Counted from the first letter of the stretch, positions 11,648 to 23,741 are shown. The stretch is DNA of 64,000 nt from Symbiodinium sp. CCMP2592 (GCA_905221615.1 CAJNDT010001258.1:1-64000), one strand, 5' to 3'. Numbers and translations: made by a program. The notes: generated by a model from the sequence alone, not told the origin.

Positions 11648-13612
11648 CCGCTGCCGCCATGTGGCTGGCACGGGTTCTAGCGTTGTCTCAGCTCAAGTGC
11701 AAGCTTCAAAGGACTTGCTTTGCCATATGGCCATACAGTCCAGAATTCTTGTTTCTTTTGAAGCACGAAACATTTCGCCAAGGAGCGTCGATCACTGCAG
11801 CCATGATGTGGTCTGCTACCTCAAGCAAACAGTGGACTTCATTATGACATCATGCTAGTTGGATGTGGACTATAGAAGTTGGGAGTATAGAATCAAGCTT
11901 GGGCAGAGCCCAACCGACACATTGCACAAGAGGAAACTGACGACTTGATTGATTGTAAGATCAAGATGCACGCAGGAGATGGGAGTTAGCATACCCGAAA
12001 CTCGCAATTCAAGAGTGTGCAGATTCGCACATTTACAGCAAATATACATCGGATTTAGTGTTCGAATGCACATCAGGAGGAGGTGGCTGATAATGCTACG
12101 ACCTGTTAAGACCAGCAGCAATGCACTGCTTCAGGACGTTGCATGACCCAATTCAACTTTGTCGACCCCCGTCTTGGCCGCCCTGGACTCTTGGGTGCGT
12201 GCGGGCATGTCGCTTCGAGACTGCAGGTCCACCTTGGGAGGGGTCGCATTTTTTTTCAGAAGGGGCTCGGCGTGTGGTTTCAAGCACGAAATTCCAAACG
12301 AACTGTTGCTGAAAGCTGTGCAGTGGACAAGGTTGGGAACTGATGGACCTGCAGGGCATCCGAACCCCATGGTGTGGCTCTCAGCAGTCTATTTGTGGAG
12401 ATTATGGCTGCTGACACGTAGATAGATCACAACCATCAAACGCTCATACTGCTGCTGCTGCTGTGATGCTCCAACAGCCAGCACGTTCACCAGCAAGCAA
12501 GATCCGTGGCTTCAACATACACCGAAATAAATGGCCAGGAAGCGTGGACGTCTGCCTCCTGCCACATGTCGATGGGGTCAGCCGCACTGGCAGCAGCGCA
12601 TGTGGAACTTCTTTTGAATTGTAGCATGCGTTGAAGCAGACTCCAGTCCAAAGTAGGAAGCGGCACGGGAGCAGGCTTGCATGAAGCATGACCATGGAAG
12701 CATGGTCGCCTGAACGACTGCTCAGTTCTCTGGATTCAAGCATCTTGAAACTTCATTTGGCGACACATAATTTAGGCTTTGTTGGACTCAGAACCGCATA
12801 ATGAGGCTGGCATGTCATGACTCCTCTTCGACTTTAGACTAACAACAGATGACCTTCAGCTGGCGTTCTCGAGGCAAGGCTTCTGACAGTACTCATCTCA
12901 TCGAAACCTAGAATAGCGCAAAAGCAAGTCTAACAGTCTAACAAAACCTGTGCCAAGCAAACACTCATCGATCCGTCGACTGAAAATCCTTGAGCGTCGG
13001 GCTCGATCTCCTTGGGTCGATTGAAGCCGAACTCCATGGCCCTCAGCAACAGCCCAGGACATGAACTGCACGGACGGTTATGCTCAGAGATTCTCAGCAG
13101 CTCAGCCAGATTTTCCCCTGCAGTCCTGATCAGCAAGGCTGATGACATTGGTATGTTATACAGAGTCGTCTACCCAACCCAAAAAGCCTCCGTGCACCCT
13201 GTGAGTCAAACTGTCAGTTTGGGCTTCCGCATGCTCCCGTCCTGTCATCGGCAGTACGAACCCCGGATTGATGGGCCCCGGGCTTCTCAGGGCCAAAGGC
13301 CACCTTCTTCTTCGGAAACTTCTTCTTCCTGCGGGGTCCAAGGCATGCGATCAAAACGAACGTCTGTTACAGCTGTGCTGTCGTCCGTGGCACAGGTGCT
13401 GGTACAGGTCGTCGTCTTTGCTACCGCCAGTGTAGATGAAGGGTGAGAGAACTTGTTGTGTCACGAAGTTCCTGCATACATTACGACTTGCAACTCTTCA
13501 GTTGTTCCTCCGTTTCTGTCATACTCAACACGGGATCTACGGATATTTTTCTAAAGCATTGGCTCGCACAAGCGTGGACTCCAAGACTCTAAGTGCCATG
13601 CCCCCAAGCTAC

Positions 13613-15152
13613 GACCGTAATGCCAAGATTGAGAACCAGGGGTGCCCGCCGGATCTTCTCTCGCATGATGATGTCGCGCCGCTCCCAACCATCGGGATCA
13701 AGCCACACCTGTGATAAAGGATCTGTTCAACGTGAAGCTTGCGGACGACGCAAGGTAATAGAACAGCACAGTTCGTGTCTTGGATTTTTCTAACTCGGGT
13801 TGATAAGGGTTTAAACCTGCAGCTTGACCCATCTTGGCCTATCCCTCTGTGCTCTAACGTTGTCCGTCGTGGCCAAGTGGCTATGAGACCAAAATTCATC
13901 ACCTTCCACGGGAAGCGAGTAACACCTCGGAAATAAAGCGACGGAAAAGGCATGCTACAAAGGATGCCACAGGAGGCCGCTCGAAATAAGGATACAAAGC
14001 TCACTTCAGAGTTCTGATGGAATGCGCCCTTCCCTGCAAGAACTGCACTTCTGAAACGCTGTGAGGCAGTATAAGCAAAACAGCCACACTTCTTGCTGCC
14101 CTCAAGCTGGTCAGCGGCGGCACAACAACCACCTTCTCCAGCTGGCCGGTCTGGCGTTCACATGAACATGCATGGTCTTTGACAGTCATTAAGCCCTGTG
14201 ACCGCATACCAGGAAGCTGAAGCGCACAGCTCGAAACGTGATTTAAAGAGTGATGAAGGTTCGGCTGCGACACCCCGGTGTACTCAATCGACAACTGGCA
14301 AATGCGTGTCTAGCACCTGGCTGCAATATCTCAAAGCAGGAGCTTCATTAAGAATGAAGTTGGCACGGAGGACCCACCCATCTGTAGTGTGGAACAGACA
14401 CTATCACTACCGAGGGTTCCTATTTTCCGATGAGATTCACCATCCGCAGAAGGCTCCAGCAAGTAGGTCCCCGAAAGCCCAGCTCGAGGCGCCAGTTCCC
14501 CAGCCGACACAAGGTGCGTGTGCTCGAAGTCCATGAAAGTGTAGTTGATCCGCTCCTGGTAAGATACGCACCCGAGACTGACTCAAGCGGTTTACTTTGG
14601 GTATCTTTGGGTTTCGGGCTTAAGGGGATATTCAACATAACAAGATCACGAACACTTGACTTCTCACCCTTCTGGGCACAAACGCTTTTCAAGCCGAGTT
14701 GCGGCAACCAGCTTGATGTCTTCCCTGTAGGAGTCCATGTCTGGGCCAACCAAGAAAACATTGGCATCCTTGGTGACTCGCTGGCTTCAGTGGGTTTTGA
14801 CTGCTATACATGAAGCTGCCACGGCTCGCAGGGCTGTGATGCGCTTGTTGTAAGCTGCACAAAACCTCTCTATAAGTCTACAAGCTCACGTAATGGACTG
14901 TTGTGATTATTTCGTCAGGTGCATCGGGAAGCAGCTTGAGGCAATTGTAACCTAGACTGTCGACAACATGACAGGCCCAAATGGTCCAAGCTTCTGTGAC
15001 CAACAGCTCGCGCATGTCCAAAGACAGCTCCTGCTAGAATTATGCTACCTTACCTGGTCTGTTGAGTCTATTGACTGAAGACTTCCAGCGGCAGTCTTTG
15101 TCAGCAGCAGGCCAAGCGGCAGCCACGTCATAAACCAGGGAACAGCGAACAT
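13613..15152 (-). CDS. Multi-exon gene opening with a signal-peptide exon
   Basis: Three minus-strand exons share phase 0. Exon 1 (15152-15054, 33 codons) starts MFAVPWFMTWLPLGLLLTKT, a classic signal peptide or anchor with a hydrophobic core, and ends at the donor CAG|GTAAGG. A second begins at 14555 after ATCTTACCAG and gives RINYTFMDFEHTHL and then GTYLLEPSADG; its 3' end is unclear. A third (13708-13613, 32 codons) follows ATCACAG, gives VWLDPDGWERRDIIMREKIR, and ends before GTAGCT. Possible further exons are KEIEPDAQ near 13.0 kb and the one at 10.9 kb. The protein is probably secretory or membrane-bound; the family is not recognised. The start lies only ~94 bp downstream of the preceding gene's stop codon. 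Confidence 0.5.
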
Positions 15153-15245
15153 TGAGGAGTCCCGTGATCCAAGCATGATACCTAGATTACTCACGTGGGG
15201 CCCATGCTCGGAACACTCCCGGCATAGCAACGACAGTGCATTTGC

Positions 15246-15397
15246 TTAGCGTTTTTTCTGCAACGCATGACCTTTGATTTGCAATCCGCCCCATGCAAAT
15301 GCCGTCCCTCCAACAATACGGGTCTCCTCAGCGGTCTGATCCCATACTTCGATGTCCTGCGATAAGACCATGTCAGGTATCACTGTTGGCCTGAAGC
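15246..15397 (-). CDS. Terminal exon of an unidentified gene
   Basis: Minus strand. After the acceptor TTGTATAACAG the frame reads FRPTVIPDMVLSQDIEVWD, then EETRIVGGTAFAWGGLQIKG, and ends in a basic tail LQKKR before TAA at 15246-15248. Composition, frame length and the acceptor all support coding. No domain is recognised. The stop codon is about 94 bp from the start codon of the next gene on the same strand, an arrangement consistent with tightly packed head-to-tail dinoflagellate genes. Its upstream exons may include the one at 17732-17808. Confidence 0.55.
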
Positions 15398-17731
15398 CTG
15401 TTATACAAGCCATAAAACGCCCTTCCACAAATCGAAAGCAAGCACTACCGCTCTCCCTACACGGGAAGCTGCATCCGTGTCTGCTTCGCTGCGCAGCACC
15501 AGAACAAGCAAACCACATGTGTGTTTACTCCTCAAGACACGACAGGGTTGTGTGTTGTACCTGCTCTGTTAGTTCCCTGCCAGCTCTGGAGCCAGGCTCT
15601 CTGTTTCGCCTGGCATTAACGTAGTGAGATTCTCAAGAACTCTCAAGGATTCGATTATGTAACCGCTGGTGGTGGTTACTGCTGCCGTCGCTCTGCCTGT
15701 CATCGGCAGTCAAGAAGAACACAGGGCTCATGCAAACTCATGATGCGCGGATCGCTGCAGCTGCATCTCGGCATGCAGTTGAGGGAGTTGAGTTCCGCGT
15801 AAAGCGTGCATTCGGGGTCAGGGTGCAGTCGGGAGAAGTTGAGGTAAGGTGAAGACAGTGGGGCCTGGTTGCTGTAAAGGACGACGAAGTTCAAAAGATG
15901 AATTTGCAAAACATCGGCACTCACAAACTCACATGCCTCGAAGAGCACAGGAAACAACCGAAGCCACGGCAAACTCATTCAACCGCTACTGTGGTTCCAA
16001 CCCCACGACCATGACAATGATACCTCCAACTGGGTCCTCCCGGCCGAGGCTGTCCTCTGAGTCGCCCTCGGCAGACCTGGCATGCTCCGCTTGGGTGGCT
16101 TTGGGGTCGAACAGGTTTCAAACTATAGCTCCAGATCGGGATCTTCTCGACTTCATGACTTCAACGAGGGAATGACTCGCCACGGCGGTGATGACTATTA
16201 TCCCAGCAACCCTGCCTGCCGCCCATGCATCCCTTTGTCCCTCCTACTCTCTCACTGGTCCACCCATCCACCTCCTCGTGAGAACAGAGGTCGAAAGGGA
16301 TGTGCAGCCGAATTTGCGCTGTCGTGTCACCGGCAGTTGCTACTCTGCTAACCGGCTGCCCTGGCCTGACAACACGGGCTGCGCTGCGGGCGTTGTGTCG
16401 GCCACCTGTGGTCGAGAAGCACTGAGCAGTCCATAGTACTTTGCCTTAGGCCTCGCCTCCTGTCAACGGCTGTTGCTGAGTGGTTCAGCAACTTTGTGCA
16501 AACAGTCTGTATCTATCGACCTATGACCTATGAATGTGTTGACCAGTGCAGCCGCACAGGTGCCACGACATCCTCTCCTTACTGATGTGCTTCCAGGCAC
16601 CTGGAATGGAGACGAAGGCCTGCCACAAGCAGTTTGCGCCTGGCCCGGAAAGAATCTCTTGTCAGGGGTTTTTTTCCTCCGCCTAGGTAGATTTCTCAAT
16701 TCGGAGGAGCCAGTTGGTCGCGCCCTGAAACATCACTGCTTCACAGCTAGACGCTCAACACTAAACCGAACCCCTGAGACCCCAACCAGCCGTCTACGAA
16801 GCTTATCAGCTAGTCCAGCACTATGCGGCAGTAGATAGCCAGTACCAACAAGGTGCAACAAACGAATGGTGCAACTAGCTAGCGGCCAGTCCTGTCTCAA
16901 ACGGCTAAAACTGTGTCTTGTACGTTTGGAGTCTTGCGAACCTCAGCATCATTGGTAGCAGGGTTTGTCAGACTCACATCGTGATGTCCGTTGCGCTCGC
17001 CACATCACGGTCCTACCCCAGAAGGCGTGACGACAGAAGTCTGTGAGTTCTCGCGACAAGTTCTGTGTACCTATGCCCGTTCGAAGAAGATCCAGTTCGA
17101 ACGACACTTGAGATGTCGAAAGTACCGTTCTTCCGTCAAGGGTTTACAATCCATCTTTGACGTAGGTCAGAAACTACTACACTATTTCAAGGCAACCGCA
17201 AAACTGCTGGCAGGCCTATGGCTGCGGCCACCAAAGCGGTGACCACACTGCCTGCCAATCACATCCAAAAACGATGCAAACGAGTGAGATCAGCGAACTG
17301 TGACCACCTGGCAACCACAGTGCCAGACCACTCCAAGATTGTTCAAACAAAAGCGGTGCTAGGAGTACCGAATAGCCGAACCTCATCTACTCACGGCCTT
17401 TGCACATTCACCACTTACCATGCCATGCAGCACAACCGTCAATACACCAACTCTGAACCCTCCCTGCTTAACACTCTAATCTGGTGAAGACCGTAAAGCA
17501 ACAAGAAAGAAGCGAGTTGTGCCCGGAGGAGGAGCACGCACTAACACTTCTGGTAAGGGATTTCCGCACCTCTCCGAACGCCGGTGACAGCACGAGGCAT
17601 GCTGGCCCTGGCCACACTGGAGACTTATGAGTGTGTGGCGTGGTAGTGCGGTGCCACTGTAGAGAGCATTGCAGCTGAGTGGGCTTCACAGAATTGCGAG
17701 ACGACACCAGGTGGCCCAAGCTGCAGCTCAC
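15398..17731. other. Stretch without confident genes
   Basis: I see open frames up to ~108 codons on both strands here but none with two good splice borders and a consistent codon bias. A Cys- and Pro-rich minus frame at 15700-15978 and a short minus fragment before CAG|GTGCCT near 16.6 kb are the only weak candidates. This is probably intron of the gene ending at 15246. Confidence 0.4.
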
Positions 17732-17808
17732 CTGCCTGAAATGTCGGAGTTCCACCCGGAAGGCTGTGGTGTGCTGGCTAAGTTGCTCAACACTTGACTC
17801 GTGCAGCA
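17732..17808 (-). CDS. Internal exon of an unidentified gene
   Basis: The frame LHESSVEQLSQHTTAFRVEL ends with RHFRQ exactly at a consensus donor (AGGCAG|GTGAGC). The acceptor is probably CCCCGGAG just upstream at 17809-17812. The 77 bp are G/C-biased at third positions. The amphipathic Glu/Gln/His content suggests a helical segment. The family is unknown. The same strand and order place it upstream of the terminal exon at 15246-15397. Confidence 0.45.
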
Positions 17809-18650
17809 CTCCGGGGAGCTAATCTGAAACCGAGATACATCTCACGTCCTAGACTTGAATCCGAGTGTTTCTGCGTGTGCACAGACCGAGTTGCCAATGC
17901 ATTTCGATATCGGTAAGTGTCACCACAGCAAGCCCGGTGACTTGCACATGAAACCTATTTGTTGGATTGGACTGCGTCCGTCGAGCTCTTCCAGTCGACA
18001 AGTCTTGAGCCATCAGTGAGCAAGCTGTTGGAGACGCAGCACTGGCAGAGCTAAGGCTGTAGGTCTACATATATTCGAAGAGGTTTCTTTGGAAGGAATG
18101 CAGCTGCCTACAAACACCAAACCGCTTGAACATCGACACGAATCGCTTTGCTCACAGCACCTCACATCCCTCTTTCCTGAAGGTCCGTGCAAGTCCACAC
18201 GAGCTGGTCCCAATCTGAGTTAACACCCCCCTGCTCTCTGCATCACCACCTGTCCATTGCCTTCTGTTGATGTTACGCACAGGAAGCCCAACTTCCAAGC
18301 CGGCTTCCTTGAATGCCAGAGGTGGGATACGCCAAGAAACCCTTAATCCTGGATTCTAAATGCTCCTACTGAGGGTATAAATATGAACGTCCCTCTTGTC
18401 TTCTGCTTTTTTCTATGTCTCTACTACGACAACGATGCGTCTACTACACCGGGCTTTTGTTATCACCAATGCAATATGTAGCATGCTCAAAACCCTAAGC
18501 CCCAAACCCAAAGCCCCAAAAGCCCTGAGCCGCAGCTCCTCTCGGCTTCGGCCCCGGAGTCTTCGGGAAACTCCATGGACTGGACCTGGGGCTCCGTTGG
18601 CTCGGGCTTTCCCTTGTGGCTTCCTGGGACTTTGCCTGGAAAAGAGTAAT

Positions 18651-18725
18651 TAGAATGGGGTTTCTTTGAAGGGGTCTACATGGTTACCATAACGGATCTA
18701 CAAGGGTACTATAATATCAGGGGCT
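18651..18725. repeat. GGGGTT-type dispersed repeat, copy 2
   Basis: This is the second copy of the element described at 2476-2545. It shares AGAATGGGGTT-CTTTGAAGG, a GGGGTCTA block and ACCATAA in the same order and orientation. It is followed by short AT-rich wording (GGTACTATAATATCAGGGGC). No coding potential. Confidence 0.55.
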
Positions 18726-19367
18726 TTGATAATTGGGTGATGCTCATAGAGACAGGGGACGAGGTATCCCGACCCCCCCGACCTCCGCGAGAAGACTCTT
18801 CAAGCACATGGCATGAGAACTGTCAGGCTCAGCGTCGCGCCGTTGGCAGCGAGTTCAGTGATCGTTGGGACAGCCTGAGAGACAAAAGCAATTTCATGCA
18901 TCCAGAAACCAATGGACCATGGCTCACGGGTTGAACACTGTCTCCTAAATAGGCTTGCAGCTCACCTGCATGCTCGCCCATCACGTTTCAAAGCAGAACG
19001 TATAAATTCATTAGGTCTTGCATGTCTTTGGTCCTTCGGTCGTCATCTCGTGACCGTCGTCAGTACTCGCTTTCTACTACTGAAACTGCTAGTGCTACTG
19101 CCCCTACCACTGCTGCTGCTCGTACCACGGCCACAATTACTGCTGTTTGCTCTTTGGCCAGTGCTAGAACTACTGCATACACGAGTACTTCAAGTACCCT
19201 TCTAACACGAGCAATGGCACACAAAGTTCAGGCTCCGGCGCGGGGCTTCCCGCGGGCGAATTCATGGCAGGCTCCTGGCGGGAATGTTGTTGACGTGCCC
19301 GTCATAAGGGTAAAGCCAATCCGGCTTCTGTCAGCTGCTGCTACTTCTCCATTGTGGCTTCGACAAG

Positions 19368-19497
19368 GCTGCTGATGCTGCTCCTACTCTGCTGCTGCTG
19401 CTACTATTGGTACTGATATTGCTGCTCCTGCTGCTACTGCTGCTGCTGCTGCTGCTACGACTGCGACAACAACAACAACAACAAAAACAAGGAAGGC
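19368..19497. repeat. CTG/CTA triplet array ending in ACA triplets
   Basis: About 130 bp of CTG and CTA triplets end in a run of ACAACAACA. A simple-sequence tract. The region 17809-19367 before it holds no supported exon. Confidence 0.85.
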
Positions 19498-19814
19498 GTT
19501 GCGTCTGCCGCCGCGCGGGGTGTGTCGTTTATCTTTGGGAGGTTTTTGGTCAAAAGCTATAAAACTCAGAGTTTCGCGCGGTTTTCGTCAACAAGACGAT
19601 GTACCGGAGTTGAAAATTTCTATAGTTCTTTGTCTTGTTTTTTTGGTGAGGTTTTGTGGAGGTGTTGCAAATACCATGCTTTTCGTCTTCGATTTATGTT
19701 GATTTTTAGGCTCATTTGGAAAGTTTTTGTCTGGAAAGCTTCAAAATCTTGAGGTTTTTGCATGGTGGACGTTTCCAAAGTGAAGCAACAAGAAACGGCA
19801 AGCACGAGTTGACA

Positions 19815-20165
19815 GAAACAGAAGACACAAGCCGCATTCGCATGGACGTCATCACCCCCCCCATCCCCCCCACCCCCGCACAGAGCTGAAAGACAAATTG
19901 CAAGTTTAAGCTGGCATGTACACAAAGTCGAGAATCGGCAAAAACACCGTAAAAACCAATGCGAAATGCGACACATAGGAAACAACAAGAGAAACAGAAG
20001 ACACAAGCCGCGTTCGCATGGACGTCACCCCCCCCATCCCCCCCGGCAAGCCCCGCACAGAGCTGCAAGAAAAATACAAGTCGAAGCGGGCATGTGCAGA
20101 ACGTCGAGAGTCGGCAAAAACACTGCAAAAACCGATGCGAAATGCGACACACACAGGAAACACAG
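19815..20165. repeat. Tandem duplication, ~176-bp unit
   Basis: GAAACAGAAGACACAAGCCG starts at 19815 and again at 19991. Each copy continues with TTCGCATGGACGTCA, a C-rich run, CACAGAGCTG, CGGCATGT, GTCGAGA-TCGGCAAAAACAC and AATGCGAAATGCGACACA. A partial third copy of the tail (GCAAAAACCGATGCGAAAG) sits near 20250. The copies differ by point changes and small indels. The long open frames read across them come from the duplication, not from selection. Confidence 0.8.
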
Positions 20166-20378
20166 AAAAATAACGAGGCGAAATGCAGAGCCGAACACGT
20201 TTTTGCACAGTGCAGCACGCCGGCGGGGTCACTTTTTGGCTAGAAAACGCCGCAAAAACCGATGCGAAAGCAAAAGCAAAGTTCAATGTCGGGTGAAGAA
20301 AATGCCAAAACTGCAGTTTCGGCACATGCCAGCAAAGGAAATGCACCACCCCGCGCACCGGCAGATGCAACGCCTACC

Positions 20379-20412
20379 AACAACAACAACAACAACTACA
20401 ACTACAACAACA

Positions 20413-20450
<38 letters not shown>

Positions 20451-20610
20451 GACTACAACTACTACAACTCCTGCTCCTACTCCGGCTCCTACTACTGCTG
20501 CTGCTGCTACTACTACTACTACTGTTACTACTGCTGCCACCATTACTACTACTGCTACTACTACTCCTTCTCCCACTGCTACTACTACTTCTACTACTGC
20601 TACTGCCACC
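20379..20610. repeat. ACA/ACT/CTG triplet array
   Basis: About 230 bp of CAA, then ACT with scattered CTG and CCT triplets on the plus strand. It produces poly-Thr, poly-Tyr, poly-Ser and poly-Val frames in different registers on both strands. None of these is accepted as a protein by itself. Confidence 0.9.
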
Positions 20611-20689
20611 TCCAGAACGGTGGGTTGCGTGCTTCGCTTTGTAGCAGTCCTGCACCAACATTGCTGCTCTCTATGCAGCGCTACTCGTG

Positions 20690-21234
20690 GGGGCGCACAT
20701 ACGCGCCGATGCAACCGGCACCAGCGCTGGCTTGCTCGGTGCAACCGTGGGGCGCAACCGAACTTTCGTGCTGGCATTGCTGTGACGGGATGCTCCTCTG
20801 CTGATTGCAGGCGACATGCAGGACCAGGGCATACGACGTGCTGCAGCGCTTGCCGTGGCACAATGGGGCGACGACATACAAGGCGATGCGACACACAACA
20901 TGCTGCCATTCCGCAGATGCAGGGCTTTGGTGCTGCTTTTGGGGGCGATTCGACCGCCTCGACGGCCTCGGCCTCGGCCTCGACAACACCTGCAACAGCG
21001 GATGCCGTGGCGGCGGTGCAATCAGTGCCTGTGCTCTCGGATGCAACAGCGACGATGATGGTCCAGGCGAGTGCTGCTGAGCATACGGATGCTTCGGATG
21101 CTACTTCCAATGCGGTGGTCTCGGCTTTGATCCTCAACACCAGTGTGGATGATGCCCGTATGGACGATGCTTCGCAGTCGCAGTTGCCGAGGGAGTCAGG
21201 AGTGCTGGAGTTCAACTTCGATCAGATGGATTAG
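20690..21234 (+). pseudogene. Frame-broken Ala/Ser/Thr-rich reading frame
   Basis: The last ~100 codons (20917-21234) read naturally, with QGFGAAFGGDSTASTASASA, DDARMDDASQSQLPRESG and a final EFNFDQMD before TAG. Directly upstream the sensible frame shifts: DMQDQGIRRAAALAVAQWGD and DATHNMLPF are read one register over. Dropping or gaining one base near 20920 would join the blocks. Before 20800 the frame shifts again. This may be a decayed gene, a sequencing error, or two exons with a missed intron. The minus strand is also open but Cys-rich and less protein-like. No family is recognised. Confidence 0.33.
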
Positions 21235-21239
21235 TCACT

Positions 21240-22700
21240 AGTTGTCCGAAGGAGTGGCAATGGCCATGCAGCTTCTAAGTTGCCGAGCGTTATACGCTTG
21301 TCCTCGTTTTGCATCAGACACCGGTGCGGCGATCATGAATGAATGAATAATACTGCCACCTCCACTAATTGCTGGCGGCTACTCCCGCTCCTGCTTTGCC
21401 GATACTTACTGAAACGAGTGGTACCAGCGACCATCGGACATCCATATGTGACCTGGCAAAACAAGACTAACTACAACAAACAGCTCAAAAACACGCAGCT
21501 GAAGGCAATGCTAGTGAGTGCTGTCTTTTCATGTCATTCCGATTGTTCGACACTTTCCCTGGTACTGTTTCAGTATCAGAAGCCTTTAGCGCTTGTGCTG
21601 TTGCTGGCATTACCCTCGTTACTTCAACCACTGCAATACTAATCAATATTCAGAAGACCATACTCATCGTACTATCACTAGTTCTTTGCATCATCTGCCA
21701 GTGGTGAGCAGTAGCGGTTTGCAGAAATCTTCTGACACTCCTCCACAGAAGGCGTTCTTTCTGCAGTGCGCCTTGGCAATGCAAAATCCACAAGCAGACG
21801 ATTGTAGCACAACCCTTCGCATTTCGGCTTCGGGTGCTCTGGGTCGAGCTCCGCGTGACTTTTAGGCTTTCCAGGGCAGGCGGATGTGCGAAATGATGAA
21901 GATTGCAAAAGACGCTTGGTATGGTGATAGAGATGACCCTTTTCATCAGCACCATCGACATGCATAGCATCTTTGATGCCGAATCATCACGATGATCATC
22001 ACCATCACCATGCTAATGATCATCATCACCCATCCCCGCCATCACCAGGACAAAACTGATGCTACCAGCGCTGCTCGCAGTTGCGTTCCGAGCATGTGGA
22101 TGACAAGTTGGGCTCCGGCCCACGGCTTTCTGCGGGCGAGTTGATGGCAGGCTCCTGACACTATGTTGCTAGAAAACATGATGCCTCTGAACCTTCATAT
22201 GATTCATAGGCGGACAAATTTCTGCCTCCAAGATTATCACCAGAACCACGACGACTATCGGCTGCTACTCTTCCTGCTTCTGCTGCTGCTGCTCTGCCAA
22301 TGCGACGAGGACGAATGCTGCTACTGTTGCTCCCCTTCGATTGTTGCTACCACGACTAGGACTTCTGCTACCTGTTGCCACGGGTACAGACTGAGGCTAG
22401 AAACACTGATAATCAACGACAATCACACTCGAACCTAACATGATACACACACGCACACACTCATCCGCACACGCACACACAAGGAATGAACCATCAATCG
22501 TGCAACTGTCACCACTATAATGTTCGCCGTCTGCCTTGCCTCTGCCTTGCCCAGTATGAGCAACATCAAAACAATGGTCACCTTGACTGCGACCGTGATC
22601 CGCATCATCTCTGTTTGGATCATCATCACCATCATCGTCGTAATCGGTAGCCATAGTAATCTTGTATGCACATTCTTCTTCAACTTCATCTTCCTCGTCG
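21240..22700. other. Stretch without confident genes
   Basis: It contains short Leu/Cys-rich frames driven by CTG and CAT triplets. Near 21745-21785 lies CAGAAGGCGTTCTTTCTGCAG, which recurs with two or three changes at about 22835-22875 (GCAGAAGGTGTTCTCTCTGC). On the minus strand both copies read RRTAERTPS. This looks like a dispersed repeat. Confidence 0.5.
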
Positions 22701-22702
22701 TC

Positions 22703-22752
22703 CTCGCATCATCATCATCATCATCGTCATCATCATCATCATCATCATCAAA
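22703..22752. repeat. (CAT)n triplet array
   Basis: A run of CAT/ATC triplets with one CGT interruption. Simple sequence. Confidence 0.9.
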
Positions 22753-22806
22753 CTGTTCCCTAGCATCTGCCAGATTCGAAAGGCTTCTCATTTAGATTCA
22801 GCTGCT

Positions 22807-23424
22807 TCAGAGAGCTGGTACCTCCTGTGCAGAAGGTGTTCTCTCTGCAGTGCGCCTCGGCGTAAAGCAAAGGCTTTGCCATACTTTGCTGTCGCGGAGC
22901 TTCGGGCATGTCTGATCTAAGGCCACAGGCGAAAGACCGCGACATGAAACCATGTGAACTATGAAGGGAAGTGTCCCTGGAGTCTTCGCAGTCTGAGGCC
23001 CAGCAGTGCCACTGCTGGACTCAAGTACCCCGGCTGCAAAACTTGCTGTGGACCGTGCGGGCTGGACTGTCGGCTTACAGTCGGCCGATCCTGAGATTGC
23101 ATCACGCATGGGAACATTGACATTGACCATGGCAGCCACAGCTTTGGCAGCGGATATTGGGCTAGCAGTAGAGCAGTCGAACTCTAGCAACAGGATGTAG
23201 AGAACAGCCCACCGGAGTCGGAGTGCCAGCGTGAGTCCACAAAGGCGCCCCCCCAAAATCGTCTCAGCATGACAAAGAACCCAAGAAGAGCCTGCAAGCC
23301 TCCCATCCAATGCTGAGCCAAGCACATTCGCAGAGCTGGCTGCCCTGACGAGCGCCTCCAGAATCGGATACCTCGTCATGATTGCCTTTAGGGAACACAA
23401 GCGGGGATGCGAGGTAGGCTTCAA
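22807..23424 (-). CDS. Long minus-strand open frame, partly coding
   Basis: A 205-codon frame, long for this window. Its centre has sensible composition and G/C-leaning third positions: TRYPILEALVRAASSANVLG, AAKAVAAMVNVNVPM and DCKPTVQPARSTASF. The last ~30 residues contain the RRTAERTPS repeat and are probably not coding. A hydrophobic Leu-rich stretch lies at residues ~85-105. It may be one long exon, or two exons with an in-frame intron, and could continue the gene carrying the exon at 23742-23864. No family is recognised. Confidence 0.4.
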   Translation of the reverse strand: MKPTSHPRLCSLKAIMTRYPILEALVRAASSANVLGSALDGRLAGSSWVLCHAETILGGRLCGLTLALRLRWAVLYILLLEFDCSTASPISAAKAVAAMVNVNVPMRDAISGSADCKPTVQPARSTASFAAGVLESSSGTAGPQTAKTPGTLPFIVHMVSCRGLSPVALDQTCPKLRDSKVWQSLCFTPRRTAERTPSAQEVPAL

Positions 23425-23741
23425 CTACTTCTCAGCTTGACGTCTTGAGAGATCTTGCCTCCGAAGACTGAATCTCTAAAGAACGGAACGGAACCGCTTT
23501 CTCGCATCCAAGCAGCTGCCGAAAGCTTGAACACCTCGGCAATACCAGCATCTGAGGTTAAATGATGGCTGATTCGATTGAATCCTGAGGCTCAGCGGTA
23601 TTTCGGGCATCGGAAGTTTGAAGTACGAGCGAAGTACTTCATGCTTCATGTGCGAAGCTTGGCTCAGGGTTGCTTTTGTTTTGGTACCCAGCACTAGGAG
23701 CTCAAGCAGCTGAACCCCACTCTCGAAGAGGACTCACTCAC

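Noticed and set aside
19966..20690. The N-terminal part of a 422-codon plus frame (poly-Thr)
   Set aside because: It crosses a tandem duplication and a triplet array. Only the C-terminal ~100 codons look protein-like and are reported separately.
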